Assembly (NCBI GenBank): GCA_040220135.1
Contig: JAVJTT010000009.1
Location: 124,001 to 188,000 of the forward strand
Source: CAJXMH01 sp040220135
GTDB lineage: Bacteria > Bacteroidota > Bacteroidia > Flavobacteriales_E > Vicingaceae
DNA: 64,000 nucleotides
Direction of reading: 5' to 3'
A model generated the notes under the pieces. The model worked only from the letters and a program-made list of their open reading frames with translations, did no database searches and was not told the DNA's origin. The number at the start of each line of letters is the position of its first letter. Within the stretch, counting starts at the first letter, position 1. The translations under genes and the position numbers were made by a program. Of this stretch, positions 35,010 to 44,572 are shown piece by piece.

Positions 35010-36611
35010 TTGGGCCTCATCGATAAACTCTTTCAAGGTACAGCCGCAGAAAGAATCATCAATCACCGAAACCTTTATATACTTGGTTTAGCTACCATTT
35101 TTTGTGGGCTAGCATGGTCGAATGCTTTAATGAGTATAGGTCAGTTTATCGTTTTAGGAAATGCTCTTTTAGAGTTAAACTTTAAAAATAAGTGGCTTCA
35201 AATAAAGCATAACAAAGTATTTCTAGTACTTGCAGGACTTTATCTTTTACACTTGCTAGGCTTACTTTGGTCATGCAATTATCAATACGGTTTTCAAGAC
35301 CTAAGAATAAAAATTCCACTGCTACTTTTACCCCTAATCATTGTAACCTCTAGCAAACTAAAGAGGCAAGAAATTAAACTGCTTTTTGGAACCTATGTCC
35401 TGACACTACTCTGCCTTACTTTTTGGAGTTTTTACCAACTGCAACAGCTAGAGGCTACTATTGGCATGAACAAAAGAGAGTTGTCTCCTTTTATTTCGCA
35501 TATTCGATATGGCCTGAACATTGCCATGGCTGCACTTACTTTGCTTTTTGCCCCATTTTTTATCAAGCAAAGATTCATTGCCTACCTGCTTGGTTTGTGG
35601 TTTTTGTATTGCCTCTTCTCCTTTGAGTTGTATACCGGATTAGCTTGCTTTTTAATTACAGGCATTTTTCTTTTACTTCGATACTTGGTGGTAGGTGTAA
35701 AAAAGCCAATCTATGCCCTCAGCACATTTGTTTTACTAGCGCTTCTTTTAAGCTACAGTGCTTATCATGTTCATCAAGTTTATCACGATTATAAAACTCC
35801 GGTTGAAACTACTTTCGATCAAGATAGTGTGATTGTAATGACGGCTAACCAAAATTATTATCATTATGAAATGGAGGATAATAGAAAGGTAAATGGGGTG
35901 TACATTGCCAGGTTTTTAGCATTAGAAGAACTTTGGAAAGAATGGGAAAAAAGAAGCAAGCTAGATGTTCACGGCGAAGATCTGAAAGGTCAAAATCTTC
36001 AAGCTACTTTACTTAGCTACTTGTCATCCAAAGGCTTGAAAAAAGATTCAGCGGCGCTAGCTAAATTAAGTGACAAAGAAATTGAAGCGATTGAAAACGG
36101 CATTGCGAATGCTTATTACCTCAATCACAATCGCTTTCAGGTAAGATTGCATAAGTCATTCTCTGAAATTGACAATTACCTTTCTACTTCCTATGCCAAT
36201 GGCGCTTCTTTAGCCATGCGAATTGTCTACTGGAAAACAGCCTTCCATATTATAAAAAAGAACTTCTGGTTTGGGGTGGGTACCGGAGATGTGAAAGACG
36301 CTTTTAAAAGCCAGTATGAGATAGACAAGAGTGAACTCGATGAACAATATAGGCGACGTTCACACAATCAATTTTTAAGTATTTGGGTGGCTTTGGGTTT
36401 AGTCGGCTTGCTGTTTTTTGGGTTCTATCTGCTTTATCCGCTTTGGCATATTCCATCAGGTTGGGCTAGTCTTTACCTGGCTTTTTTCCTCATCTCTGTT
36501 CTCTCATTTTTTACAGAAGATACCTTGGAAACTCAAGCCGGCGTTACCTTTTTTGCAGTGTTCAATAGTTTAATTCTGCTCGGTTTTAAAAATCAAGACC
36601 AAACATCTTGA
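35010..36611 (+). CDS. O-antigen ligase family membrane protein
   Basis: Polytopic inner-membrane protein of 533 residues with ~10 hydrophobic segments. It has a very large periplasmic insertion (~residues 250-430), as in Wzy/WaaL-type O-antigen ligases and polymerases. The Wzy_C region has WFGVGTGDVKDAF and RRSHNQFLSIWVALGLVG, where the conserved His is expected. It probably joins or polymerises glycans on a lipid carrier. TTG start 6 bp after the S41 stop suggests translational coupling. The tail overlaps the convergent glycosyltransferase by 19 bp. Confidence 0.85.
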   Translation: MGLIDKLFQGTAAERIINHRNLYILGLATIFCGLAWSNALMSIGQFIVLGNALLELNFKNKWLQIKHNKVFLVLAGLYLLHLLGLLWSCNYQYGFQDLRIKIPLLLLPLIIVTSSKLKRQEIKLLFGTYVLTLLCLTFWSFYQLQQLEATIGMNKRELSPFISHIRYGLNIAMAALTLLFAPFFIKQRFIAYLLGLWFLYCLFSFELYTGLACFLITGIFLLLRYLVVGVKKPIYALSTFVLLALLLSYSAYHVHQVYHDYKTPVETTFDQDSVIVMTANQNYYHYEMEDNRKVNGVYIARFLALEELWKEWEKRSKLDVHGEDLKGQNLQATLLSYLSSKGLKKDSAALAKLSDKEIEAIENGIANAYYLNHNRFQVRLHKSFSEIDNYLSTSYANGASLAMRIVYWKTAFHIIKKNFWFGVGTGDVKDAFKSQYEIDKSELDEQYRRRSHNQFLSIWVALGLVGLLFFGFYLLYPLWHIPSGWASLYLAFFLISVLSFFTEDTLETQAGVTFFAVFNSLILLGFKNQDQTS

Positions 36612-37702
36612 TAATGCCTTAGCGTTTGTTTGGCGGTTTCGGCTTTGGAAAACTGCTGCACTTTTTGAAAAGCACCTTCTTTTAACTGCTCTGCTAAACT
36701 TTTATCATTAAAAAGCTTTAAAACTGCTGATGCCAGTTCGGTCGAGTCTTTCACTTCACACAACAGCCCAGTTTTTTGATCTTCCACCAATTCGGGAATG
36801 CCTCCGGCTTTAGTAGCAACTACAGGCACTTGACAAGCAAATGCATCTAATATTGAAGTTCCTAAACCTTCGGTTTTTGAGCTAATTAAAAACACATCCA
36901 AGTCGGCTAAGACCTCCGGAATATCAGTTCGATAGCCGGTAAAAGCTAAATTGTTATTCAACCGTTTTTGTCGAGCATAAGCTTTAATCTCATCGGCCAT
37001 CGGGCCATCCCCCATGATTACGAATTGCACTTCCGGTTTCTTTTTTACTACTATTTCGGCTGCATCTAAAAAAGTAAAATAATCTTTATGATCCGCTAGG
37101 GCTGATGTGTTTCCGACCAATGGAGTTTCTTCATCTATCTCTAGCTCTTTTCTCAACTTCCCTGAAGAGACTTTAAATTTGCTTAAATCTATGCCGGAAT
37201 AAACCGTATGCAACTTACTTTTATCTTGAATATCAGGAGCAGTAATCTCTTTGATTGCCTCACTCACACAAAGAATTTTCTTAATAGCCGGATGGTTGTA
37301 CTTGAACTTAGAGGTGAATTTCTGTTTAATCGGAAAATCAACTCTACGACTTAATACCAAAGGGGTTTTATTTCCCATCACAGCGGCTAGAATAGCAAAG
37401 GTGTGCGCATGGGCGTCGTGCATATGGCAGAGGTCAACCTCTAATTTTTTACACAAGCGTTTTATCTTGAAAGCATAAGCAAGGTCAAAGCCTCCTCTCT
37501 TGGCTAGCACTTCATGGTCGATGCTATTCTTTTGACAAAACTTCTCCATTTCAGAACCTCGGGAACAAAGCACAATTTGATCTACTTCAGCTTGCAATTC
37601 CATTACCAAATAAGCCAATTGTTGTTCGCCTCCTCTCCAGCTTAAAGCAGTGGCAATGTGCAACACTTTCCTTCGTCTATTCAAGCTAAATTTCTTGGCC
37701 AT
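36593..37702 (-). CDS. Glycosyltransferase family 4
   Basis: GT-B fold glycosyltransferase of 369 residues. The N-terminal acceptor domain starts LHIATALSWRGGEQQLAYLV. The C-terminal GT1-type nucleotide-sugar domain has GDGPMADEIK, FTGYRTDIPE, SSKTEGLGTSILDAFACQVPVVATKAGGIPELV with the conserved EX7E-like acidic residue. Cytoplasmic or membrane-associated, probably in cell-surface polysaccharide or LPS synthesis with the adjacent O-antigen ligase and GT2. It overlaps the GT2 gene by 17 bp, so they form an operon. The sugar donor is unknown. Confidence 0.9.
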   Translation of the reverse strand: MAKKFSLNRRRKVLHIATALSWRGGEQQLAYLVMELQAEVDQIVLCSRGSEMEKFCQKNSIDHEVLAKRGGFDLAYAFKIKRLCKKLEVDLCHMHDAHAHTFAILAAVMGNKTPLVLSRRVDFPIKQKFTSKFKYNHPAIKKILCVSEAIKEITAPDIQDKSKLHTVYSGIDLSKFKVSSGKLRKELEIDEETPLVGNTSALADHKDYFTFLDAAEIVVKKKPEVQFVIMGDGPMADEIKAYARQKRLNNNLAFTGYRTDIPEVLADLDVFLISSKTEGLGTSILDAFACQVPVVATKAGGIPELVEDQKTGLLCEVKDSTELASAVLKLFNDKSLAEQLKEGAFQKVQQFSKAETAKQTLRHYQDVWS

Positions 37703-38450
37703 GCTGCAATTTTAAGAGTTTGCTGTACTTTAAATAGTTGGCATAAGCCGATAATCGACTAATATCAAAGCCCGCCTTCCCATCCAGAAAACCGCGATGC
37801 AACAAATAAGCTTTAACAAAACGGGCAAGAGGCTTGATGAATAACTTCAGCCAATTCGATCGCTTTCCTTTTTTAAATAATGCCTTGGCTCCAATGGTAG
37901 AAAACTTTTCAATTTGAGCAATGTGTTCTTGACGGTTATAAAAGGAGTAATGTAAAATATCCCCTTTCAAATAACCGATGTCCGTACCCTTTTCGGGAAT
38001 GTATTTATCGTGTGGATTTTGTCCGCCCCAAGCGCCCTTTCTTCGATCGAACAAGCGCATTTTGGTATCTGGATACCAACCGGAATGATGAATCCATTGT
38101 CCGCAATAATTGGTAAGGCGATTCATTTTGTAGGCATCTTTTTGCCAATTCTGTTTGGTGTTCTTTACCTCAGCTTGTAAAGTATCATCCAATGCCTCAT
38201 CGGCATCTAATGACAGTATGATATCATATTTTGCTCTTTCTTTGGCAAAGTTTTTCTGTTCGATATGGCCTTCAAAAGGGTTTTCTAAAAAGCGCACTTG
38301 ATGTTCATCACAAATCGTCTTTGTGCGGTCAGTCGAATATGAGTCCACTACTAAAATCTCATCGGCTATTTCCTTCACCGAAAGGAGACAGCGTTCTATA
38401 TTGCGTTCTTCATTAAAAGTGATAATAACAACTGATAGCTTCACTTGCAT
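37686..38450 (-). CDS. Glycosyltransferase family 2 (KdtX/WaaE-like)
   Basis: GT-A fold enzyme of 254 residues. It shows LSVVIITFNEERNIERCL, the metal-binding DADEA sequence, and the WYPDTKMRLF stretch seen in WaaE/KdtX-type LPS core glucosyltransferases. The frame is open to an ATG at 38498, but MQVKLSVV at 38450 starts the domain directly and leaves room for a promoter towards the divergent rsmI. It is the first gene of the two-gene glycosyltransferase operon. The acceptor is probably lipid A core or a related glycan. Confidence 0.88.
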   Translation of the reverse strand: MQVKLSVVIITFNEERNIERCLLSVKEIADEILVVDSYSTDRTKTICDEHQVRFLENPFEGHIEQKNFAKERAKYDIILSLDADEALDDTLQAEVKNTKQNWQKDAYKMNRLTNYCGQWIHHSGWYPDTKMRLFDRRKGAWGGQNPHDKYIPEKGTDIGYLKGDILHYSFYNRQEHIAQIEKFSTIGAKALFKKGKRSNWLKLFIKPLARFVKAYLLHRGFLDGKAGFDISRLSAYANYLKYSKLLKLQHGQEI

Positions 38451-38499
38451 GCTGCAAAATAACACTAAATCTAAGAATTGACGTACCTTTGAATTCAAT

Positions 38500-39168
38500 A
38501 TGCTTTACCTCGTCCCCACTCCGATAGGCAACCTTGCCGACATGACCTTTAGGGCCATTGAAGTGCTAAAGTCGGTGGATGTGATTTTATGCGAAGACAC
38601 CCGAACAAGTGGAAAGCTGCTGAAGCATTTTGAGATTAGCAAGCCCCTTCAGCCTTACCATCAGCACAATGAACACAAAGTGGCTGAGGGATTATCGGAG
38701 CGCTTAGCACAAGGGGAAAGCATGGCAATCATTACTGATGCCGGAACGCCTGGCATCTCTGACCCTGGCTTTTTGTTGCTTCGGCTTTGTGTAGAAAAAG
38801 ATATTGAAGTACAAACTCTTCCCGGCGCCAATGCCCTTATTCCGGCTTTGGTAAACTCAGGTTTTCCTTGCGATAAATTTATATTCGAAGGCTTTTTACC
38901 TCATAAAAAAGGACGCCAAACTCGATTTAAATTTTTAGCTGAAGAAGAAAGAACCATCGTCTTTTATGAGTCTCCGCACCGCTTAATCAAAACCCTCAAG
39001 CAGCTAGATGAATTTTTCGGTGAACGTCAAGCTTCAGTCAGCAGGGAGATCACTAAACTTCATGAAGAAACGGTTCGTGGCACCTTCCAAGAATTAATTG
39101 AATACTATGAAAATCACACTTTAAAAGGAGAAATCGTTTTAGTGGTGGAAGGAAAACCTAAAAAGTAA
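38500..39168 (+). CDS. rsmI: 16S rRNA (cytidine-1402-2'-O)-methyltransferase
   Basis: SAM-dependent tetrapyrrole-methylase-fold enzyme of 222 residues. RsmI signatures are YLVPTPIGNLADMTFRAIEVL, CEDTRTSGKLL, the ITDAGTPGISDPG loop and SPHRL. It 2'-O-methylates C1402 in the 16S rRNA decoding centre. It lacks the ~60-residue C-terminal extension of the E. coli protein. Its end overlaps the convergent epimerase gene by 11 bp. Confidence 0.95.
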   Translation: MLYLVPTPIGNLADMTFRAIEVLKSVDVILCEDTRTSGKLLKHFEISKPLQPYHQHNEHKVAEGLSERLAQGESMAIITDAGTPGISDPGFLLLRLCVEKDIEVQTLPGANALIPALVNSGFPCDKFIFEGFLPHKKGRQTRFKFLAEEERTIVFYESPHRLIKTLKQLDEFFGERQASVSREITKLHEETVRGTFQELIEYYENHTLKGEIVLVVEGKPKK

Positions 39169-40075
39169 AGGCTTCCCGAAATTTGCCAAGTTGCTCTGCA
39201 AGAGGCGTTTCTTCATCGGTAAAAAACGCTCTTAATTCAGCCGAAGCTTCTACTTTCAATTCCCGCATTTTCATATGCTGATTCACAAACAGCATTTCCA
39301 AGTCAGGATATACCTCGCGGAGCGCTTCCACCACTTCACCAATAGCCAAGTTTCGATCCACTAAATTATAAGTTCCTTTTGCCAAACTAGCTTCTACTAA
39401 TGCAGATAAGACAGCCGCTGCGTCTTGAATATGCACAAAAGGTCGGTGTTGCTCACCGGTTCCATTTATGGTAATTCGGCCTTTAAAATTGGCTTCAAAC
39501 ATAAAACGATTGATGACCGCATCAAAGCGCATGCTTTTGTTGTAGCCATAGACATTTCCACAACGGATGACATAGGTTTCCAGCTTTTCTGACAAACGCT
39601 GAATATGCTCTTCTCCCCTTAATTTAGAAATGCCGTAAAAAGTTTGTGGATTAGGTTGGTCGGCTAATCGGTAAATGTCTTCCGAAGAGCCATAAACTGA
39701 AACACTGCTCAAATAGATCAATCGCTTTACTTCACTTTCTTCCACCGCATAAGTCAATTCAGCTGTTCCCCAATGATTAACCTGCTCAAAAAGGTGCGGA
39801 TTCTGATCTGAAAAAGGCGTGGTTACATTCGCCGCTAAATGATACACCACATCAACTCCCTTTAAAGCATTTTTTAGCTTTCGTGAATCCAAAAGATCAC
39901 CCTGAATAAAGTTTACTTTCGAATGATTCAACTTATCCTTTCCAATGAAAAAATTCCGATTTGAACGACTTAGGTTATCGTATATATCAATCCGACTGAT
40001 TGTCTTATTCTGATTGAGTTTCTCAACTAAAGCTGTTCCTATATACCCGGCTCCTCCGGTAATTAATACGTGCAT
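39158..40075 (-). CDS. NAD-dependent epimerase/dehydratase (extended SDR)
   Basis: Nucleotide-sugar SDR of 305 residues. The Rossmann motif GGAGYIGTAL, the SSVSVYG segment and the YGISK (YxxxK) dyad at ~residue 148 are visible. It resembles UDP-glucose/galactose 4-epimerases and related dehydratases; the exact substrate is not deducible. The gene begins immediately after the cysH stop with no gap, so the two are translationally linked. Neighbouring glycosyltransferases suggest a role in surface glycan precursors. Confidence 0.87.
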   Translation of the reverse strand: MHVLITGGAGYIGTALVEKLNQNKTISRIDIYDNLSRSNRNFFIGKDKLNHSKVNFIQGDLLDSRKLKNALKGVDVVYHLAANVTTPFSDQNPHLFEQVNHWGTAELTYAVEESEVKRLIYLSSVSVYGSSEDIYRLADQPNPQTFYGISKLRGEEHIQRLSEKLETYVIRCGNVYGYNKSMRFDAVINRFMFEANFKGRITINGTGEQHRPFVHIQDAAAVLSALVEASLAKGTYNLVDRNLAIGEVVEALREVYPDLEMLFVNQHMKMRELKVEASAELRAFFTDEETPLAEQLGKFREAFTF

Positions 40076-40732
40076 TTATTTTTGAATTAGATCCGTATGA
40101 AGTCCACATTCTACTTTATTCATTCCAAACCAACGAGCGGTTCTTTCGTCACCATCCAAATGCTTTCGGGTGCAAGGCTCGCAGCCAATGCTTAAATACC
40201 CTTTTGCCTCCATTGGATGAGCAGGCAATTCATGTTCTTTTCGATAGTCATAAATGTCTTTGGATGTCCAGTGCAAGATGGGATGATAGCGCAACGCTCC
40301 CTGTGGAGTTTTTTCTTCCACTTTCATCCCGGCTCGGTTGGCATTTTGATCGGCCCGAATCCCATTGATCCACACATCATGGCTCACTAAAATGGGCTCC
40401 ATGGGACGTGTTTTATTTAGAAAACAGCAATAATCAGGATCTGATGTAAAAAACAACTGACCGTTTTCATCACGTTGTTGGCTTTTGGGAATGGAACTTT
40501 CCAAGGCGGTAAACTCCAAGCCCAATCTCTCTGCTAGCTGATCTTTAAAAGCAATGGTTTCCGGAAAAAGATATCCGGTATTCAGGTAATAAACCGGAAT
40601 GCTATTATCTATCTCACTAATGATGTGCAACAATGGAATACTATGCGTTTGAAAAGAAGAGGTGGCGAACACCTTTTTCCCTTCTTCTTTGTACCTCAAC
40701 AGTTGGTTGCGTATCTCGTTTAGGTTCCGCAT
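40076..40732 (-). CDS. cysH: Phosphoadenylyl/adenylyl-sulfate reductase
   Basis: A 218-residue PAPS/APS reductase that reduces activated sulfate to sulfite. The PP-loop-like TSSFQTHS is near residue 24. Four Cys placed as for a [4Fe-4S] cluster (C102, C103, C184, C187) indicate the APS-using type. The catalytic Cys is C209 in ECGLH near the C-terminus. The frame opens at an ATG at 40744; MRNLNEIR at 40732 is preferred. No other sulfate-assimilation genes are in the window. It is divergent from recJ across ~86 bp. Confidence 0.92.
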   Translation of the reverse strand: MRNLNEIRNQLLRYKEEGKKVFATSSFQTHSIPLLHIISEIDNSIPVYYLNTGYLFPETIAFKDQLAERLGLEFTALESSIPKSQQRDENGQLFFTSDPDYCCFLNKTRPMEPILVSHDVWINGIRADQNANRAGMKVEEKTPQGALRYHPILHWTSKDIYDYRKEHELPAHPMEAKGYLSIGCEPCTRKHLDGDERTARWFGMNKVECGLHTDLIQK

Positions 40733-40818
40733 AAGAGCCACCAAAGGTACTCAAGAAAGTGAGGAAAGAAGAGGGAGGTTCGAGATACAATTTCTTAACT
40801 TCGGTTAAAATTTCTCCG

Positions 40819-42537
40819 ATGGACAAGCGATGGACCTTAAAACCGAAAGCAGATCAAGAGCTAGTCAAAAAACTCTCTGCTGATCTTAATAATTTAGACC
40901 CCACCTTAACAGAACTTTTAATTCAAAGAGGAATCTCCACTTTTGAAGAGGCCAAAAAGTTTTTCCGACCCAATTTAGAAGACTTGCACGACCCGTTCTT
41001 AATGAAGGATATGCAGGCAGCGGTTAAGCGTTTAGAGAAAGCCATTGCCAAAAAAGAAAACATTCTGATCTACGGCGATTATGATGTTGATGGCACCACT
41101 GCGGTGAGTTTGGTTTACGGTTTTTTGAACACCTTCTACCCTCAGTTAGATTATTACATTCCCGACCGTTATGCTGAAGGTTACGGCATTTCAACCATGG
41201 GAATAGATTATGCGGAAGACAATAACATCACCTTGATCATTGCGCTAGATTGCGGCATTAAAGCCATCGATAAAATTGATTACGCCAACAAAAAAGGCAT
41301 TGACTTTATCATTTGTGATCACCATACTCCTGGAGAAGAAATACCCAAAGCAGTAGCCGTTTTAGACCCGAAACGAAAAGATTGTGACTATCCTTTTAAG
41401 GAGCTTTCAGGCTGTGGAGTTGGCTTTAAGCTAATGCAAGCTTATGCGGAAAAAAACAACTTGCCCATAAAGGCACTTCATGATAGATTGGACATACTAG
41501 CGGTGAGCATTTGTGCCGACATTGTGCCGATTGTAGGTGAAAACCGCACCCTAACTTATTTTGGAATAAAAAAGCTGAACCGTAAGCCTCAAGCTGGTTT
41601 TCAAGCTATGCTAGATTTGGCGAATGTGAAAAAGAACGAATTAACGGTGACTGATGTGGTATTTACCCTAGCACCACGAATTAATGCAGCCGGTCGGATT
41701 GAAAGTGGCAACAAAGCCGTGGAGGTAATCCTGTCTGACAATCCTGAAACGGCGCTTGAGGGGGGCACTTACATTGACGGACACAACACCGACCGCAGGG
41801 AACTAGACTCTAGTATTACCGAACAAGCGTTGGCTATGATAGCTGGTGACGAAAAGCTGATCAAGCAGAAAACCACCATGCTTTACGATGAAAACTGGCA
41901 CAAAGGAGTGATCGGAATCGTGGCTTCGCGTTGCATTGAAAACTATTATCGACCTACCATTATTTTAACCGAAAGCAATGGAAAAGCAGCCGGCTCTGCT
42001 CGTTCGGTAAAAGGCTTTAATGTTTATGATGCCATTGAGCAATGCAGCGATTTGCTCACTCAGTTTGGCGGTCATAAATACGCTGCCGGCATGACTTTAC
42101 CAATTGAAAACATTGAAGCTTTTCAGCAGAAGTTTGAAGAAGTGGTAGCGGCCAGTATTCCAGAAAAACTACTGACCCCAGAAATTGAAATTGATGCAGA
42201 GCTAGAGGTCGATCAGATTACGGCCAAATTTTACAATGTATTGAAGCAATTTGCGCCATTCGGACCGGAAAACATGAAACCAGTATTTGTCAGCCGTGGT
42301 TTGAAAGAAAGAGGCTATGGCAAGATCGTGGGTAAAAACCACCTCAAATTAGACCTGCTGAAGCCTGACAACCCCCGCACCTTCTACCCGGCCATTGCTT
42401 TTAATTTAGGCGACAAACTAGAACTGATCCGCAGCGGCAAACCCTTTGACGTAGCCTACGCCATTGAAGAAAACGAATGGAACGGGAAGGTGACTTTGCA
42501 GTTGAATGTGAAGGATATTAGGGAAGCAAATGCCTAG
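40819..42537 (+). CDS. recJ: Single-stranded-DNA-specific 5'-3' exonuclease RecJ
   Basis: DHH-family nuclease of 572 residues used in recombination and mismatch/base-excision repair. The motifs YGDYDVDGTTA, ALDCGI, CDHHTPGE and the DHHA1 region (FGGHKYAAGMTL) are present in order, followed by the OB-fold domain (~450-560). The ATG at 40819 (MDKRW) is the family start; the frame is open back to 40759. Length is typical of Bacteroidota RecJ. No SOS-like operator was seen in the 86-bp upstream spacer. Confidence 0.95.
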   Translation: MDKRWTLKPKADQELVKKLSADLNNLDPTLTELLIQRGISTFEEAKKFFRPNLEDLHDPFLMKDMQAAVKRLEKAIAKKENILIYGDYDVDGTTAVSLVYGFLNTFYPQLDYYIPDRYAEGYGISTMGIDYAEDNNITLIIALDCGIKAIDKIDYANKKGIDFIICDHHTPGEEIPKAVAVLDPKRKDCDYPFKELSGCGVGFKLMQAYAEKNNLPIKALHDRLDILAVSICADIVPIVGENRTLTYFGIKKLNRKPQAGFQAMLDLANVKKNELTVTDVVFTLAPRINAAGRIESGNKAVEVILSDNPETALEGGTYIDGHNTDRRELDSSITEQALAMIAGDEKLIKQKTTMLYDENWHKGVIGIVASRCIENYYRPTIILTESNGKAAGSARSVKGFNVYDAIEQCSDLLTQFGGHKYAAGMTLPIENIEAFQQKFEEVVAASIPEKLLTPEIEIDAELEVDQITAKFYNVLKQFAPFGPENMKPVFVSRGLKERGYGKIVGKNHLKLDLLKPDNPRTFYPAIAFNLGDKLELIRSGKPFDVAYAIEENEWNGKVTLQLNVKDIREANA

Positions 42538-42540
42538 AAT

Positions 42541-42775
42541 TTATAAATGCTCTGAAATTACTGAATGCCTAAAATGTGGGAATGGGTGAATATGAGAATG
42601 AGCTAGAATGGTGGAATGACTAAAATGCAGGAATGCTTGAATTTATAAATTTCGATGCTACACATTCAATATTTCAATCATTTTAGGCATTTTCAAATTC
42701 TGTAATTCTAGGCATTTCTAAATTCACCCATTTTAGGAATTTGCACATTCAGCCATTCTAGACATTTCCAAACCC
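42541..42775. repeat. Cluster of short inverted and direct repeats after recJ
   Basis: This fills most of a 332-bp gene-free stretch. AATGCCTAAAATG at 42564-42576 is matched in exact reverse complement at 42679-42691 (CATTTTAGGCATT). Between and around them are many diverged copies (GAATG/CTAAAATG on the left, CATTTTAGG/TTCTAGGCATT on the right), so the region forms a large imperfect inverted repeat. Spacing is irregular. The same core recurs after the next gene (44557-44569). From 42776 to 42869 I see only ordinary AT-rich upstream DNA. Confidence 0.65.
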
Positions 42776-42869
42776 GAGATCCCTATTTTAATCATTACCC
42801 ACCTAACTGTAACATAAGTTACCTTACAGCATAAGTTTAAGCGCTTACTTTGAGGAATAATTCCAGACC

Positions 42870-44471
42870 ATGAAAAAGTTAAGTATTCTCTTTGCTATCA
42901 TAATGCTAAAACTAAGCAGCATTCAGGCTCAAGCTATTACCAATTATGAAGTTGAACTTAAGCCGATAAGCATTCCCGGATTGCCCGGGCTGCATTCCTA
43001 TGCTTTCGGACAAGATCAAGGCAAGTGGTTAATTATAGGCGGAAGAAGAGATGGACTGCATGCGCGGCAACCTTTTAATTCATTCCCGCAAAATCAAAAC
43101 AACGATAGCATTTATGTAATTGATGTTGCGACGCAGCAATTTTGGAGTGCACCCTTAAATGGCTTAGCAACTGCCATTAGAGAGCAATTGCAATCCACCA
43201 ATATGAACTTTTATCAGGATGGTGATTCCTTGTACATTATAGGAGGGTATGCTTTTTCTCCCACAGCTAACAATCACATTACCTTTCCCAATTTAAGTGC
43301 TATAGATGTCCCCGCCATGATGAATGCTATAACGAATGGAACAGCCATAAACAGTCACATCAGACAAATTTCTTCTCCTAATTTTGCAGTTAGTGGTGGA
43401 CAATTGGGAAAAATTGGAAATACCTTTTACTTAGTTGGTGGACATAATTTTAATGGCCGCTATAATCCAATGGGAAATCCTACCTACACACAAAGCTACA
43501 CCAATCAGATTCGAAAATTTCAGATTAGTCAAAATGCAACAAGCTTGTCCATAACAAACTACCAAACCATTACTGATGCAGTGCACCTTCGTCGTAGAGA
43601 CTACAACTTAATGCCACAAATCTTTCCTGATGGCACAGAAGGATATACCATCTCCTCTGGCGTGTTTCAAGCTACCGTTGATCTTCCCTTTCTTTATCCG
43701 GTAGACATTACAGCCAACGGTCATACCCCAATCACAGCATTCAATCAATACCTTAGTAACTACCACAGTGCCCATGCGTCTTTTTATGATAGTTTAAATA
43801 ATGAAATGCACAGTCTATTTTTTGGCGGCATGAGCCAATATTATTACCAGAATGGAAATTTAATTCAAGACAATCAAGTGCCTTTTGTGAAAACCATTAG
43901 CCGTTTAACGCGCTTTGGAGACAGTAGTTTACAAGAGTTTCAATTAAGCACTCAGATGCCAAATTTCAAGGGGGCAAGTGCCGAATTTATTTTGAACGAA
44001 AATCTTCCCAATTATGAATCTGGAATCCTTAAGCTAAGTAATATCCAAGGAGATTCTATTGTCATTGGCCACATATTCGGCGGTATTTTAAGCAACAGTT
44101 TAAATCCATTTAGTTTAAACCAAACAAATTCTACTAGCGCTGACCCAAGTATCTATCAAGTTAACTTAATTCGTTTAAGGTCAACCAATCTCCAAAACAT
44201 TAAGGGAGAACACGATTTGGATTTTGAGGTATTTCCCAATCCGGTCAAAAAGCAATTCACGGTAGAAATCAATCTAGAAAAGTCAGCACCTATAAGTTAC
44301 TTACTAAGTAATGCCAAAGGACAAGTTATTCAACAAGGTGTTTGGGCAGGCAAGCGTGGAAAAAATAATTTTCATTCGAAGCTAAATGATAGCGTAGAAG
44401 AGAGTTTTCTAATACTAACCTTGGCAGTGGAACACAAATACTTTTACAGCAAAAAACTGATTGTTAAGTAA
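42870..44471 (+). CDS. T9SS-secreted kelch-like beta-propeller protein
   Basis: Exported protein of 533 residues with a signal peptide cleaved near IQAQ. Recurring WLIIGGRRDG, LYIIGGYAF, FYLVGGHNF and LFFGGM units look like kelch-type blades of a propeller (~residues 30-440). A T9SS sorting tail follows from FEVFPNPVKK (~450) to KKLIVK. The function is probably binding or structural at the cell surface, which is inference from the fold. The gene is flanked on both sides by copies of a short intergenic repeat, and no operon partner is apparent. Confidence 0.82.
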   Translation: MKKLSILFAIIMLKLSSIQAQAITNYEVELKPISIPGLPGLHSYAFGQDQGKWLIIGGRRDGLHARQPFNSFPQNQNNDSIYVIDVATQQFWSAPLNGLATAIREQLQSTNMNFYQDGDSLYIIGGYAFSPTANNHITFPNLSAIDVPAMMNAITNGTAINSHIRQISSPNFAVSGGQLGKIGNTFYLVGGHNFNGRYNPMGNPTYTQSYTNQIRKFQISQNATSLSITNYQTITDAVHLRRRDYNLMPQIFPDGTEGYTISSGVFQATVDLPFLYPVDITANGHTPITAFNQYLSNYHSAHASFYDSLNNEMHSLFFGGMSQYYYQNGNLIQDNQVPFVKTISRLTRFGDSSLQEFQLSTQMPNFKGASAEFILNENLPNYESGILKLSNIQGDSIVIGHIFGGILSNSLNPFSLNQTNSTSADPSIYQVNLIRLRSTNLQNIKGEHDLDFEVFPNPVKKQFTVEINLEKSAPISYLLSNAKGQVIQQGVWAGKRGKNNFHSKLNDSVEESFLILTLAVEHKYFYSKKLIVK

Positions 44472-44514
44472 GCATACAAGTGTTTTAGCACACTCAGTCA
44501 TACTATACATTCAA

Positions 44515-44570
44515 CCATTTTAGGCAGTTCAAAATTTTCAAATTCTAGCATTCACCCATTTTAGGCATTT
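44515..44570. repeat. Short TTTTAGGCA repeats after the kelch-like gene
   Basis: Two copies of the core, CCATTTTAGGCA (44515-44526) and CATTTTAGGCATTT (44557-44570), are in the same orientation as the right arm of the recJ-side cluster, with a diverged AATTCTAGCATT between them. The repeat ends a few bases before the convergent hemE stop. Confidence 0.6.
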
Positions 44571-44572
44571 CC

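Noticed and set aside
42541..42775. CRISPR-like array after recJ
   Set aside because: Repeat copies are degenerate, in both orientations and irregularly spaced, and no cas genes are present.
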